Of a stretch of DNA of 64,000 nucleotides, positions 17,322 through 26,136 are shown in pieces. The notes beneath the pieces were generated by a model. That model was given only the letters and a program-made list of their open reading frames with translations. It was not told the origin of the DNA and did no database searches. Every line of letters begins with the position of its first letter. The stretch's first letter is position 1. The position numbers were made by a program, and so were the translations under genes. The DNA is from Kitasatospora sp. NBC_01246 (GTDB lineage Bacteria > Actinomycetota > Actinomycetes > Streptomycetales > Streptomycetaceae). The stretch is taken from the NCBI RefSeq assembly GCF_036226505.1, contig NZ_CP108484.1:4712001-4776000 (forward strand), in the 5' to 3' direction.

Positions 17322-18617
17322 ATGTCCAGCACCGCCCGCGTCAGCCGTTCGCGCCGCACCGCCGCCGTCGCCGCCACGCTCGCAGTCGTCGCACTCGGCG
17401 GCTCGCTGACCCTGCCGACGCAGGCGTTCGCCGACGACGTGAAGGGCGCGAAGCTGTCGGTCCAGGCGCCGGCGTCGGTCGGCTTCGCCGGGCAGCCGGT
17501 CGCGTTCACCGAGACCATCACCAACACCGGCGAGAAGACCACCGACTTCCTGCTCGAACTGGGCACCACCAGCGACCTCGGCACCCCCTCGGACGCCATC
17601 ACCATCGACTACCGGAACCCCACGACCGGCAGCTGGGAGTCCGTCCCGCTGTCGTTCCAGTCCGGCCCCGAGTCGGCCAGCTACGAGGGCAGCGTGCCCG
17701 GCATCACCGTCGCGGCCGGCCGGACGGTCACCGTCGACCTGCGCATCGGCGCGCCCATGGGTCTGCCGCACCACGGGGCGACCAACGGCGGCTTCGACTC
17801 CATCGGCCTGCGCTCCGTCGTCACCGCGCCCGGCGGCTGGGTCAAGCTCGCCGAGCAGACCAGGACGATCGGGGTCGACTCCATCCGCACCTCCCTCGCC
17901 TCCGTCCCCGACACCGCGGTCGCCGGCGGTGCGCCGATCGAGTTCGACGCCGTCCTCACCAATGCCACCGCGTCCGGCTACGTCAACCTCGGCAACGTGC
18001 TCTTCAGTGACCCCCACGCCACCGTTCAGATCCGCAAGGCCGACGGCACCTGGGACACCCTCGCCAAGGTCACCGGCGGAGTCGGCGACGAACTGTCCGG
18101 CGTCTACCTCCAGGGCCGCAACTCCGGCATCGCCGCCGACCGGACCGAGACCACCCGGGTCCGGGTCGCCTACGACGTGAACACCCCGCTCGGGGCGACC
18201 CGGCTCAGCCCCTGCCTCTTCGTCAACGAGGGCGACACCCCGTTCGAGGGCACCACCATGTGCGAGACGGGCAGCACCGTCACCGTCCTCGCACCGGCCC
18301 CGACGCCGACCGCGGCGCCCACCACGGCGAAGCCCGCCGCAGCGAAGCCGGCCACGAGGAAGCCCACCGCCCCGGCCGCGGTCAAGCCCGCCGCCGAGGT
18401 CAAGCCGGCCGCCGCCCCGGCCCCGGCCGCCGCGGTCGCCGCCCCGGCCCCGCAGGCCCCCGCCCCCGCTGCGGCCGCCCCGGCCGCCCAGACCACCGGT
18501 GAACTCGCCGCCACCGGCTCCGGGTCGGGCACCGCCCCCGCGATCGTCGCCGCCGTCCTCGCCACCCTCGGCGCCGGCGCCGTCCTCCTCGGCCGCCGCC
18601 TGCGCCGCCGCTCCTGA
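17322..18617 (+). CDS. Secreted cell-wall protein with LAATG sortase signal
   Basis: A 431-residue exported protein. A twin-arginine-containing n-region (RSRRT) and hydrophobic core end at AFA (cleavage after about 37). Two Ig-like modules follow (VQAPASVGFAGQPVAFTETITNTG and the similar GGAPIEFDAVLTNATASGYVNLGN). An Ala/Pro/Lys-rich wall-spanning stretch (about 325-392) leads to LAATG at 395-399, a hydrophobic span and RRLRRRS. LAxTG is the signal recognised by class E sortases in actinobacteria, so covalent attachment to peptidoglycan is expected. No sortase gene lies in the window. AGGGGG precedes the ATG. Confidence 0.88.
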   Translation: MSSTARVSRSRRTAAVAATLAVVALGGSLTLPTQAFADDVKGAKLSVQAPASVGFAGQPVAFTETITNTGEKTTDFLLELGTTSDLGTPSDAITIDYRNPTTGSWESVPLSFQSGPESASYEGSVPGITVAAGRTVTVDLRIGAPMGLPHHGATNGGFDSIGLRSVVTAPGGWVKLAEQTRTIGVDSIRTSLASVPDTAVAGGAPIEFDAVLTNATASGYVNLGNVLFSDPHATVQIRKADGTWDTLAKVTGGVGDELSGVYLQGRNSGIAADRTETTRVRVAYDVNTPLGATRLSPCLFVNEGDTPFEGTTMCETGSTVTVLAPAPTPTAAPTTAKPAAAKPATRKPTAPAAVKPAAEVKPAAAPAPAAAVAAPAPQAPAPAAAAPAAQTTGELAATGSGSGTAPAIVAAVLATLGAGAVLLGRRLRRRS

Positions 18618-18631
18618 GGCGTCGACGCGCC

Positions 18632-18664
18632 GGTGCCTCCCCGACCCGCGGCCGGGGAGGCACC
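18632..18664. terminator. Bidirectional terminator
   Basis: GGTGCCTCCCCG / CGGGGAGGCACC form a perfect 12-bp stem between the convergent surface-protein and response-regulator genes. Confidence 0.8.
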
Positions 18665-18672
18665 CGCGCGTG

Positions 18673-19380
18673 CTACCCGGGCTGGTCCCCGGCCGTCGCC
18701 CGCGCGGTGACGAGTCCGGACTCGTAGGCCGCGATGACCGCCTGGGCGCGGTCCCGGACGGCGAGCTTGTCGAAGATGCTGGTGATGTAGTTCTTGACCG
18801 TGGAGACGCTGATGTCCAGCGCACGGGAGATCCCGCCGTTGTCGAGGCCGGTGGCCATCAGGCGCCACACCTCGACCTCGCGCGGGGTCAGGTCGCCCAG
18901 ACCGGTGGGCGCCGGCTGCGGACCGCCGGGGGCCCGGACGTAGGTGGAGATCAGCCGGGTGAGCAGGCGCGGCGCGACGGCGGCCTCGCCCGCGTGCACG
19001 GTGTGGATCGCCGCGGCGAGGTCCTCCGGGGAGCTGTCCTTGGGCAGGAACCCGTAGGCGCCGGCGCGCAGGGCGCCCACCACGTACTCGTCGAGGTCGA
19101 AGGTGCTGAGGGCCAGGACGCGGCAGCCGGGCACGGTGGCGGCGAGTTCGCCGGTCGCGCCGACCCCGTCGAGGACGGGCATCCGGATGTCCATCACCAC
19201 CACGTCCGGGCGCAGCCGTTGGGCGAGGGTGACGGCCTCGGCGCCGTTCTCGGCCTCCCCGACCACCTCGAAGGACGGGTCGGGGGAGAGGATCAGTGAC
19301 AGGCCGCGCCGGACCAGCGGCTGGTCGTCCACGATCAGCACCCTGATCCTCGGCGGTGTCGTCGGCCCCGTCCCGGTCAT
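18673..19380 (-). CDS. NarL/LuxR-family response regulator
   Basis: A 235-residue response regulator. The receiver domain has the acidic pair Asp18/Asp19, phospho-acceptor Asp64 (VVMDIRMP) and Lys114. A LuxR-type HTH follows in the C-terminal third (LTPREVEVWRLMATGLDNGGISRAL). Its ATG overlaps the stop of the upstream histidine kinase gene (ATGA), so the two are translated as a pair. The MMPL exporter gene lies divergent to the kinase and is the best candidate target. Confidence 0.93.
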   Translation of the reverse strand: MTGTGPTTPPRIRVLIVDDQPLVRRGLSLILSPDPSFEVVGEAENGAEAVTLAQRLRPDVVVMDIRMPVLDGVGATGELAATVPGCRVLALSTFDLDEYVVGALRAGAYGFLPKDSSPEDLAAAIHTVHAGEAAVAPRLLTRLISTYVRAPGGPQPAPTGLGDLTPREVEVWRLMATGLDNGGISRALDISVSTVKNYITSIFDKLAVRDRAQAVIAAYESGLVTARATAGDQPG

Positions 19381-20648
19381 CGGTACGCCCCTTCCTGTCG
19401 GACGGCCGCCCCGGCCGTCCGGTCCGTGTCAGCCGTGTCGGCCGCTTCAGCCGCGTCGGCCGTGTCGTTGCCGCTCAGCGGCAGGTCGGCCAGCACCGCG
19501 AAGCCGCCGCCGGCCTGCGGACCGACGGTGAGGGTGCCGCCGTGCAGGGCGACCCGCTCGCGCATGCCGATCAGGCCGTAACCGCCCGGACCCGTCGCCG
19601 GCGTCCGCTCCGCCGGCGCAGCGCCCCCGCCGTCGTCCCGCACCTCGACGGTGACCCCGTCCCGGCGGTACGTCAGGTGCACGGAGGCACGGGCCGGCCC
19701 GGCGTACTTGCGGGTGTTGGTGAGGGCCTCCTGGACGATCCGGAACACCGTGAGGCCGACGGTCGGCGGCAGCGGACGCTGCGGCCCGCGGACGACGAAC
19801 TCGGTCGGCAGCCCGCCGAGCCGGGCCTCGCCCACCAGGCGGTCGAGGTCGTCGGCGCCGGGCTGGGGCGGCGACGGCGCGGCCTCCGGTTCGTCGCCGG
19901 CCCGCAGCACGTCGAGCAGCTGGCGCATCTCGCGCAGCGCGAGCCGCCCGGAGGACTCCAGGGTGACCAGGGCCTCCCGGACCACCTCCGGACGGCCGAG
20001 GTTGGCCCGGGCGCCGCCGGCCATCAGCTGCATGGTGGTGATGTGGTGGGCCACGATGTCGTGCAGCTCCCGGGCGATGCGGCGCCGTTCGTCCGCCACC
20101 GCGCGGTCGGCGAGGAGCTGCCGGTTGGCCGCCACCTGCTGCTGCCACTGGTTCACCGCCAGCGCGGTGCCGACCACGATCAGGGTGGAGAGGACCGCGC
20201 TGACGGTGGCCTCCCAGGTCGGCGTCCGGCCGTGGCTCTGGCTCAGCAGCGTCAGCGTCACCGTCGCGACGGCCGCGACCGCCGTCACCCGGCCGGTGCA
20301 GGCCCGGGCCGCCGAGAACAGGGCGACCACCAGCACGGACCCGAAGTGGACGGGCAGTGACGCCGTCAGGGAGGAGGCCGCGTCGAGCACCAGGACGGCG
20401 GCCAGTGCCGCCCCCGGGTGGCTGCGCCGGGCGAGCAGCGGCAGGGCCGCCAGCGCGACGAGGAGGAACCCGAGCACGCTCACGGCGTGCCGGCCGTCGG
20501 GGTAGGCGAAGAACACGTAGCTGAGCAGGTTCATCGCGCAGGCCCCGCCGGTCACCAGCGCGTCGTTGCGGGTCCACGGCGGCTCGAAGCCGTCGGCGTC
20601 CAGCGGCTCCCGGGCATCGCCGGGCCCGCTCCGTCGGTTCCTGGGCAT
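19377..20648 (-). CDS. Sensor histidine kinase, NarL-partner type
   Basis: A 423-residue membrane kinase with about four to six hydrophobic segments in residues 34-165 and no large extracellular loop. A HisKA_3 dimerisation domain carries the phospho-acceptor His196 in RRRIARELHDIVAHH. A HATPase domain has the N-box EALTNTRKYA and G-box GGYGLIGMRERV. The short loops suggest sensing within the membrane or through a partner. ATG 20648 is followed by a charged n-region. It partners the regulator at 18673 through a 4-nt overlap and is divergent from the MMPL transporter. Confidence 0.9.
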   Translation of the reverse strand: MPRNRRSGPGDAREPLDADGFEPPWTRNDALVTGGACAMNLLSYVFFAYPDGRHAVSVLGFLLVALAALPLLARRSHPGAALAAVLVLDAASSLTASLPVHFGSVLVVALFSAARACTGRVTAVAAVATVTLTLLSQSHGRTPTWEATVSAVLSTLIVVGTALAVNQWQQQVAANRQLLADRAVADERRRIARELHDIVAHHITTMQLMAGGARANLGRPEVVREALVTLESSGRLALREMRQLLDVLRAGDEPEAAPSPPQPGADDLDRLVGEARLGGLPTEFVVRGPQRPLPPTVGLTVFRIVQEALTNTRKYAGPARASVHLTYRRDGVTVEVRDDGGGAAPAERTPATGPGGYGLIGMRERVALHGGTLTVGPQAGGGFAVLADLPLSGNDTADAAEAADTADTDRTAGAAVRQEGAYR

Positions 20649-20913
20649 CTGGGTACTCCCCCTGCGTCCGGCCTCCTGTCCCCCCGACAGCCTCGCACAG
20701 CCGCCGCCGTGCGCGGACCCGCCCGACGGCCGGGGACGGGGCCCTGACCAGGACCAGGGTCCTGGGTGCGGGCCCGGGCGGGAGCGCGGGCCCCGGTGCG
20801 GATCATCCGCCGCCACGACGCCCGGAGGGCCTGCGCGGTGATGGTCTTGAGACCGGTCGGGGAGTCCGTCCCCGGCAGGCATCCGCACTCAAGTCCGTCC
20901 GTCGGAGGACATC

Positions 20914-23124
20914 GTGATCCGCGCCCTGACCGGGTACTCCACCAGACATCCCTGGAAGGTCGTCGCCCTCTGGGGCGTGCTGGCCGTCGTCCTGACCGCC
21001 CTGGCCCCGATGCTGATGTCCCGCGTCACGCAGAGCCAGACCGCCGACTTCCTGCCCCGCAGCTACGACTCGGCCGCCGCGATGCGGATCGCCGAGGAGC
21101 AGTTCGGGCTGAACCCCGACGCCACCGTCGTGACGGTGCTGGTCGCCCGGTCCGACGGCAAGGCCCTCAGCGCGGCGGACCAGACGCGGGTCGAGGCCGA
21201 GGCGGAGAAGCTGGGCAAGCGCCGGGTCGCCATGCCCAGGGCGGACGACGAGCCGACGTTCCTGCTCCCCGACCGTTCCCAGACGCCCCGGATCGCCCCG
21301 GCGATGGTGGCGCCCGACCGGAGCTTCGAGCTGCTCTCGGTCGAGCTGGTCGGGAACGCCGCGGACCAGGGCGTCCAGGGCGTCTACCGGGCCTTCCGGG
21401 ACGGCACCCGGACGCAGTTCGCCGAGGCGGGGATGCGCACCGGCTTCACCGGCGGCCTCGCCGACTCCGTCGACTCCGCCGACTCCCACAAGACCGCGTC
21501 CACGGTCGGGGGCGCCGTGGTGATGGGGCTCATCGTCCTGCTCAACGTGCTGGTGTTCCGCAGCGCGCTGGCCGCGGTGCTGCCGCTGCTCGCGGTCGCG
21601 CTGATCGGCGGCGTGGCGGGCGGGGCCGTCGCGGGGGCCGCCCTGCTCACCGGGCTCAAGCTGGACGCGGGCACCCCGGGGCTGATCAGCGTCGTCCTGC
21701 TGGGCATCGGCATCGACTACATGCTGTTCCTGTTGTTCCGCTTCCGCGAGCACCTGCGCGCCCGGCCCGAGCAGCCGGCCCGGGAGGCGGCCGCGCAGGT
21801 CTCCGCCCGGGTGGGTACCGCGATCACCTCGGCGGCGCTGACCATCGTGGCCGCGTTCGCCACGCTGGGCCTGGCCACCTTCGGGCAGTTCCGCTCGATG
21901 GGCCCCGCGATAGCCGTCGCGGTCCTGGTGATGCTGCTGGGCAGCCTCACCCTGCTGCCGGCGCTGCTCGCCGTCGCCGGGCGCAAGATGTTCTGGCCCT
22001 CCAAGGCGCTGCTCCGCGAGCCGCGCGACCGCCGCGCCGCCCGCTTCGGCGAACTGGTCGCCCGGCGGCCGCTGCTGATGCTGGCCGCCTCCGTCACGCT
22101 GCTCGCCGCACTGGCGGCCGGGACGATCGGCCTGCGGATGGACTACGGCCGGGGCGACTCCGGCCCGCAGACCGCGGCGGCGGCCACCGCGGTCGAGATC
22201 TCCCACGCGCTGCCGGCCGGCGTGTCGGACCCGACGAGCGTCTACGTCACCGTCACGGACGGGGGCACCCTCAGCACGGACCGGCTGACCGGCCTCTCCG
22301 GGGCCCTCGCCCGGGTCGACGGCGTGGGCCAGGTCGCGGCCACCGTGCTGAACCAGGACCACCGCGCCGCCCGGATCGACCTCTACCCGACCGTCGACCC
22401 GCAGAGCCCGGAGGCCCGTGACCTGGCCTCCGGCCCGATCCGGGCCGCGGTCGCCCAGCACACGCCCGCCGGGACGACGGCCCACGTCGGCGGCACACCG
22501 GCGATCTTCGCCGACGTCTCGGCCGCCGTCGACCACGACCTCAGGATCGTCTTCCCGGTCGCGGCCGCGCTGATCGCGCTGATCCTGCTGCTGCTCCTGC
22601 GCAGCCTGCTCGCCCCGGTGGTCCTGATGCTCTCGGTCGGCCTCGGTTTCGCCGCCACCCTCGGCGCGGCGACGCTGCTCTTCCAGCACACCCTCGGCGA
22701 GCCGGGCATCAGCTTCACCCTCCCCCTGGTGCTGTTCCTGTTCGTGGTGGCACTGGGCACCGACTACAACATCCTGATCACCGACCGGATCCGCGAGGAG
22801 ATGCAGCGCCCGGGCCCGGCCCGGGGTGCCGTGGCCCGAGCGGTCCGGCACACCACACCCGCCATCGCGATGGCCGGACTGGTGCTCGCCGGCTCCTTCG
22901 CCACCCTCGCCACCACCCCGGGCAGCGAACAGGTCGCCTTCGCGATGGCGCTCGGCATCATGCTCTCGGCGCTCGTGCTGTCCCTGGTCCTGGTCCCCGC
23001 CCTGGCCGCCCTCCTGGGCCGCTCCCTCTGGTGGCCGGTCCGGCCCCGCCCCGCGGCGGTCGCCCACCCCCGGCACGCGGCGGCCGGCGCCGCGCGGGAA
23101 CCCGAGCGGATCTCGGCCTACTGA
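20914..23124 (+). CDS. MMPL-family RND transporter
   Basis: A 736-residue membrane protein with the two-fold MMPL/RND architecture. One membrane span lies at about 15-37, then an extracytoplasmic domain, then a five-helix bundle containing GIGIDYMLFLLFRFRE. A second copy ends with ALGTDYNILITDRIREE. The Asp-Tyr pairs are the proton-relay residues of MMPL exporters, which move lipids, siderophores or drugs outward. The start is GTG 20914 behind GGAGGA. It is divergent from the histidine kinase, which suggests induction by that two-component system. The substrate is unknown. Confidence 0.92.
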   Translation: MIRALTGYSTRHPWKVVALWGVLAVVLTALAPMLMSRVTQSQTADFLPRSYDSAAAMRIAEEQFGLNPDATVVTVLVARSDGKALSAADQTRVEAEAEKLGKRRVAMPRADDEPTFLLPDRSQTPRIAPAMVAPDRSFELLSVELVGNAADQGVQGVYRAFRDGTRTQFAEAGMRTGFTGGLADSVDSADSHKTASTVGGAVVMGLIVLLNVLVFRSALAAVLPLLAVALIGGVAGGAVAGAALLTGLKLDAGTPGLISVVLLGIGIDYMLFLLFRFREHLRARPEQPAREAAAQVSARVGTAITSAALTIVAAFATLGLATFGQFRSMGPAIAVAVLVMLLGSLTLLPALLAVAGRKMFWPSKALLREPRDRRAARFGELVARRPLLMLAASVTLLAALAAGTIGLRMDYGRGDSGPQTAAAATAVEISHALPAGVSDPTSVYVTVTDGGTLSTDRLTGLSGALARVDGVGQVAATVLNQDHRAARIDLYPTVDPQSPEARDLASGPIRAAVAQHTPAGTTAHVGGTPAIFADVSAAVDHDLRIVFPVAAALIALILLLLLRSLLAPVVLMLSVGLGFAATLGAATLLFQHTLGEPGISFTLPLVLFLFVVALGTDYNILITDRIREEMQRPGPARGAVARAVRHTTPAIAMAGLVLAGSFATLATTPGSEQVAFAMALGIMLSALVLSLVLVPALAALLGRSLWWPVRPRPAAVAHPRHAAAGAAREPERISAY

Positions 23125-23175
23125 GGCCCCTCCCGGCCGGAGCCGGAGGACCGGCGCGCACACCGCACGCACGCC

Positions 23176-23218
23176 GCCGACGGGGCGGGTACTCGGATCG
23201 AGTACCCGCCCCGTCGGC
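23176..23218 (+). terminator. Intrinsic terminator after the MMPL gene
   Basis: A perfect 20-bp stem (23176-23195 with 23199-23218) and a 3-nt GAT loop lie 51 bp after the transporter stop. Confidence 0.88.
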
Positions 23219-23252
23219 GTGCCCCGCGCCCGGTGGACGCGGCAGGCACGCA

Positions 23253-23286
23253 AAAGGCCCCGGAGAGCGAACTCTCCGGGGCCTTT
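23253..23286 (-). terminator. Terminator of the tRNA operon
   Basis: AAAGGCCCCGGAGAG / CTCTCCGGGGCCTTT form a perfect 15-bp stem just downstream of tRNA-Phe on the minus strand, with a U-rich end. Confidence 0.88.
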
Positions 23287-23302
23287 CTGCTGTTCGCAGC
23301 TG

Positions 23303-23376
23303 TGGCCAGGGCCGGGGTCGAACCGGCGACCTTCCGCTTTTCAGGCGGACGCTCGTACCAACTGAGCTACCTGGCC
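23303..23376 (-). tRNA. tRNA-Phe (anticodon GAA)
   Basis: A 74-nt cloverleaf with acceptor GGCCAGG/CCTGGCC and A discriminator. The anticodon loop CTGAAAA contains GAA, and the T-arm is CCGGTTCGACCCCGG. It is last in a leftward Glu-Asp-Phe cluster. CCA is not encoded. Confidence 0.95.
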
Positions 23377-23403
23377 GTACTGCACCGTCTCTTGCGAGAC
23401 GAG

Positions 23404-23477
23404 CGATCCCGACGGGACTTGAACCCGCGACCTCCACCTTGACAGGGTGGCGAGCTAACCAACTGCTCCACGGGACC
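23404..23477 (-). tRNA. tRNA-Asp (anticodon GTC), second copy
   Basis: A 74-nt cloverleaf with acceptor GGTCCCG/CGGGATC and G discriminator. The body is identical to the tRNA-Asp at 8682 except for acceptor pair 6-67. It lies 27 nt from tRNA-Phe and 56 nt from tRNA-Glu. Confidence 0.95.
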
Positions 23478-23533
23478 TGGTGTGGATTGCTCCACATAGG
23501 TCTTGCGCACTGCACTTTACTACGGTACTGCTG

Positions 23534-23606
23534 TGCCCCCAACGGGATTCGAACCCGTGCTACCGCCTTGAAAGGGCGGCGTCCTGGGCCACTAGACGAT
23601 GAGGGC
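23534..23606 (-). tRNA. tRNA-Glu (anticodon TTC)
   Basis: A 73-nt cloverleaf with acceptor GCCCTCA/TGGGGGC (one G-U pair) and A discriminator. The anticodon loop CTTTCAA contains TTC, and the T-arm is CGGGTTCGAATCCCG. It is first in the leftward Glu-Asp-Phe cluster. Confidence 0.95.
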
Positions 23607-23719
23607 TTGCGGCCTGTCCGGCTGTTTCCAGCGTTCGGGGACGTCGAGAAGCATATGGGATGTCGGGCGGATCGCCAAAACGACTTCGGCCCGGCCGGGT
23701 GGCGGGTCCGGCGGGCCGG

Positions 23720-24067
23720 TCAGGACCAGCCGAGCTCGTCGAGCTCGTGGTCGTCGAAGCCGAAGTGGTGGGCGACCTCGTGGATGACCGTGGTGCGGAC
23801 CTCCTCGACCGCCTGCTCGTGGGTCTCGCAGTGCCGCAGGGTCGGGCCCCGGTAGATGATGATCCGGTCGGGGAGCACACCGGCGTACCACTCGCCGCGC
23901 TCGGTGAGCGGGGTGCCCTCGTAGAGGCCGAGGAGCTCCGGGTCGGCGGGGTCGGGCTCCTCCTCGACGAACACCGCGACGTTGTCCATCATGGCCGCGA
24001 GTTTCGGGGGGATCCGGTCGAGGGCGTCGCTGACGAGCGTCTCGAAGTCTTCCCGGGTCATCTCCAC
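23720..24067 (-). CDS. Small zincin-like metallopeptidase family protein
   Basis: A 115-residue protein with a clear HEVAHHFG zinc-binding motif near the C-terminus (VIHEVAHHFGFDDHELDELGW). The middle contains the family segment GLYEGTPLTERGEW and LPDRIIIYRGP. This is the short actinobacterial metallopeptidase family formerly called DUF1025. Proteolytic activity is inferred from the motif; no substrate is known. GTG 24067 is used because relatives begin with a similar xEMTRE sequence, but ATG 24061 is possible. It lies upstream of, and divergent from, the crcB pair. Confidence 0.88.
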   Translation of the reverse strand: MEMTREDFETLVSDALDRIPPKLAAMMDNVAVFVEEEPDPADPELLGLYEGTPLTERGEWYAGVLPDRIIIYRGPTLRHCETHEQAVEEVRTTVIHEVAHHFGFDDHELDELGWS

Positions 24068-24131
24068 CGGATCATTGTCGGGTCTGGGGTGACGGTGTGC
24101 CAGGCGGTGGGGGCCGGTGTTTCATGGGCCC

Positions 24132-24608
24132 ATGACGACATCGGAGGGCGGGGCGGGCGCGGCGGCCGACGCGGTGCCCCCGCGCCGGGAGCCGGTGCTG
24201 CGCGGGCAGGGGCCCGCGGTGGCGGCGGTCGCGCTGGGCGGCGCGATCGGGGCGTCGGCGCGGTACGGGGCCGGCCTGCTCTGGCCGACCGGGCCGACCG
24301 GCTTCCCGTGGACCACGCTGGTCGTGAACGGGACCGGCTGCGCGGTGATCGGGGTCTTCCTGGTGGTGGTCACCGAGGGGCGGCCCGCGCACCCGTTGCT
24401 CCGGCCGTTCTTCGGCACGGGGGTGCTGGGCGGGTTCACCACCTTCTCCACGTACGCGCTGGACATCCGGCAGCTGCTGGCGCACGGGCGGCCCGGGGCC
24501 GGGGCGGCCTACCTGGGGCTGACGCTGCTGGTGGCGCTGGCCGCGGTCCGGGGGGCGGCGGGGATGACGCGCCGTCTGCTCCCGGGCGCGGTCCGGAGGC
24601 CGGGGTGA
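24132..24608 (+). CDS. crcB: Fluoride efflux channel subunit CrcB (first of two)
   Basis: A 158-residue four-helix membrane protein of the CrcB/Fluc family, which lets fluoride leave the cell. Signatures are [28 protein letters not shown] (the conserved Asn) and the [11 protein letters not shown] segment with the fluoride-contacting Phe/Thr/Ser. An extra 30-residue hydrophilic N-terminus precedes the first helix. Actinobacteria usually encode two dissimilar subunits that form an antiparallel heterodimer; the second gene is 58 bp downstream. I see no fluoride riboswitch upstream. Confidence 0.92.
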   Translation: MTTSEGGAGAAADAVPPRREPVLRGQGPAVAAVALGGAIGASARYGAGLLWPTGPTGFPWTTLVVNGTGCAVIGVFLVVVTEGRPAHPLLRPFFGTGVLGGFTTFSTYALDIRQLLAHGRPGAGAAYLGLTLLVALAAVRGAAGMTRRLLPGAVRRPG

Positions 24609-24666
24609 GGCGGTCGGCGGGGTCGGCCGGGGCGCCCGCCGTTCAGGCGGCGGAGGGGGCGGGGCG

Positions 24667-25041
24667 GTGAACTGGTTGCTGGTGGTGGCCGGGGCGGTGG
24701 TCGGCGCGCCGCTGCGGTACCTGACCGACCGGGCGGTGCGGGCCCGGCACGACTCGGCGTTCCCGTGGGGCACCTTCACCGTGAACGTGGCCGGCTGCCT
24801 GGTGCTCGGGCTGGTGACCGGGGCGGTGGCGGCCGGCGCGGCCTCCTCGCACGTCCAACTCCTGCTCGGGACGGGCTTCTGCGGGGCGCTGACGACCTAT
24901 TCGACCTTCTCCTGGGAGACCCTGCGGCTGGCCGAGGGCGGGGCCGGACGGTACGCGCTGGCCAACGTGGCGGGCAGCGTGGCGGCGGGGCTCGCCGCGG
25001 TGTACGCGGGGGCGGAGGCGGCCTCGGCGCTCTGGGGCTGA
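24667..25041 (+). CDS. crcB: Fluoride efflux channel subunit CrcB (second of two)
   Basis: A 124-residue CrcB/Fluc protein with GAVVGAPLRYL, FPWGTFTVNVAGCLVLG and CGALTTYSTFSWE. The motifs parallel those of the first subunit but the sequences differ, as expected for a dual-topology heterodimer. The start is GTG 24667, and translation coupling with the upstream gene is likely. No terminator follows directly; GC-rich simple repeats extend from 25042. Confidence 0.93.
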   Translation: MNWLLVVAGAVVGAPLRYLTDRAVRARHDSAFPWGTFTVNVAGCLVLGLVTGAVAAGAASSHVQLLLGTGFCGALTTYSTFSWETLRLAEGGAGRYALANVAGSVAAGLAAVYAGAEAASALWG

Positions 25042-25308
25042 GCGGGCCGGGCGGGCCGGGCGGGTCCGGGCGGGTCCGGCGCGGTGGTCGGGGCTTCCGC
25101 CGGCGCTCGTACCGGTGTTCGGCGTCGTGGCGAGCGCCGTGGTGAGCGCCGGGGTTCGCGCCGGTGGTGTTGCGCCGGGTGGATGGCGCCGGGCGCTTCC
25201 TGTCGGGCGGCCCGTGTCCCGGTGCCCGGGGCGCGCGTTGGGCACCGAAAGTGCCGCGCGCGACGGCGGCGGCCCGGGCCCGGGTGGGGCAGTGGAAGAG
25301 GGAGCTCG

Positions 25309-26136
25309 GTGGCGGCGATGCGTTCGGTGCGCGAGGTGGGTGCTCAGGAGGAACGTTCGGCCGGTCGGGCGCCGGTGGTTCGTCCGGCGGTCGACCGGCC
25401 GGTCGTGGTGCGGGCGGTGGTGGTCCGGCAGGCGCCGGAGCGCAAGCCCAGGGCGGTGGCGGTGCGCGACGGTGTGGTGCGCGCGGCGGCGGTGCTGGCG
25501 GTGGCCGGGTTGGGCCTGACCGGGTGCATGTCGGTCGGACCGGGCGCGGACGAGAAGCACGGCACCGTCCCGGTCGGGCAGGCCGGGACGGTGGGAAAGC
25601 CCGCGGGCGGCGCGTCGGCCACGCCGGCCGGCGTCCGCCAGGGTGGCGCGTCCGGGCGGCCGGAGCGTTCCGGGAGCGCGCAGCCCGGGGGCACGCCGGG
25701 AGCGGGCCAGAACGCGGCGGCGGGCGGGGCGTCCTCGGGCGCGAACGGTGCGGCCGCCGGTGCGGAGGAGGCCCCGGGAGCCGTCCCCGGGCAGGACGCG
25801 CCGGGCGCGAACGGTGATGCCGGGGGCGTGAACGCCAGTAGCGCACCCCAACCGGGTACCGGTACCTCGGCCGGCGGGGCGGCGGCCGGTACGGGTGGCA
25901 CAGGCGGTGCGGGGGCGGCCGGAGGCACCGGCAGCGGCGGTTCCACCGGCGGCACCGGGGACGGGCGCTCCGGCGGCGGCGCCGCGACCCCGCCGGCGGC
26001 GAGCCCGACCGTCCGGCCGTCGGCCTCCCCCGATCCGAGCCCGGTCACCCCCGCCCCGCCCGCCACGCCGGCGCCCGAGCCCACGCCCGGCAACTCCGGA
26101 TCTTCGGCCCCGAGCGCCGCTTCGGGCGGCCACTAG
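25309..26136 (+). CDS. Low-complexity putative lipoprotein
   Basis: A 275-residue protein. A long basic n-region (about 57 residues) leads to a hydrophobic stretch and the lipobox LTGC with Cys73. The mature part is almost entirely Gly/Ala/Pro/Ser-rich and ends PEPTPGNSGSSAPSAASGGH, so it looks like a flexible surface-tethered chain rather than a folded enzyme. The GTG at 25309 has GAGGGAG 4 nt upstream; ATG 25318 is an alternative. The unusually long n-region makes lipoprotein export less certain. The function is unknown. Confidence 0.65.
   Translation: MAAMRSVREVGAQEERSAGRAPVVRPAVDRPVVVRAVVVRQAPERKPRAVAVRDGVVRAAAVLAVAGLGLTGCMSVGPGADEKHGTVPVGQAGTVGKPAGGASATPAGVRQGGASGRPERSGSAQPGGTPGAGQNAAAGGASSGANGAAAGAEEAPGAVPGQDAPGANGDAGGVNASSAPQPGTGTSAGGAAAGTGGTGGAGAAGGTGSGGSTGGTGDGRSGGGAATPPAASPTVRPSASPDPSPVTPAPPATPAPEPTPGNSGSSAPSAASGGH

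Noticed and set aside
24068-24131. Fluoride riboswitch upstream of crcB
   Set aside because: The interval is only about 64 bp and I could not recognise the conserved fluoride-aptamer blocks.
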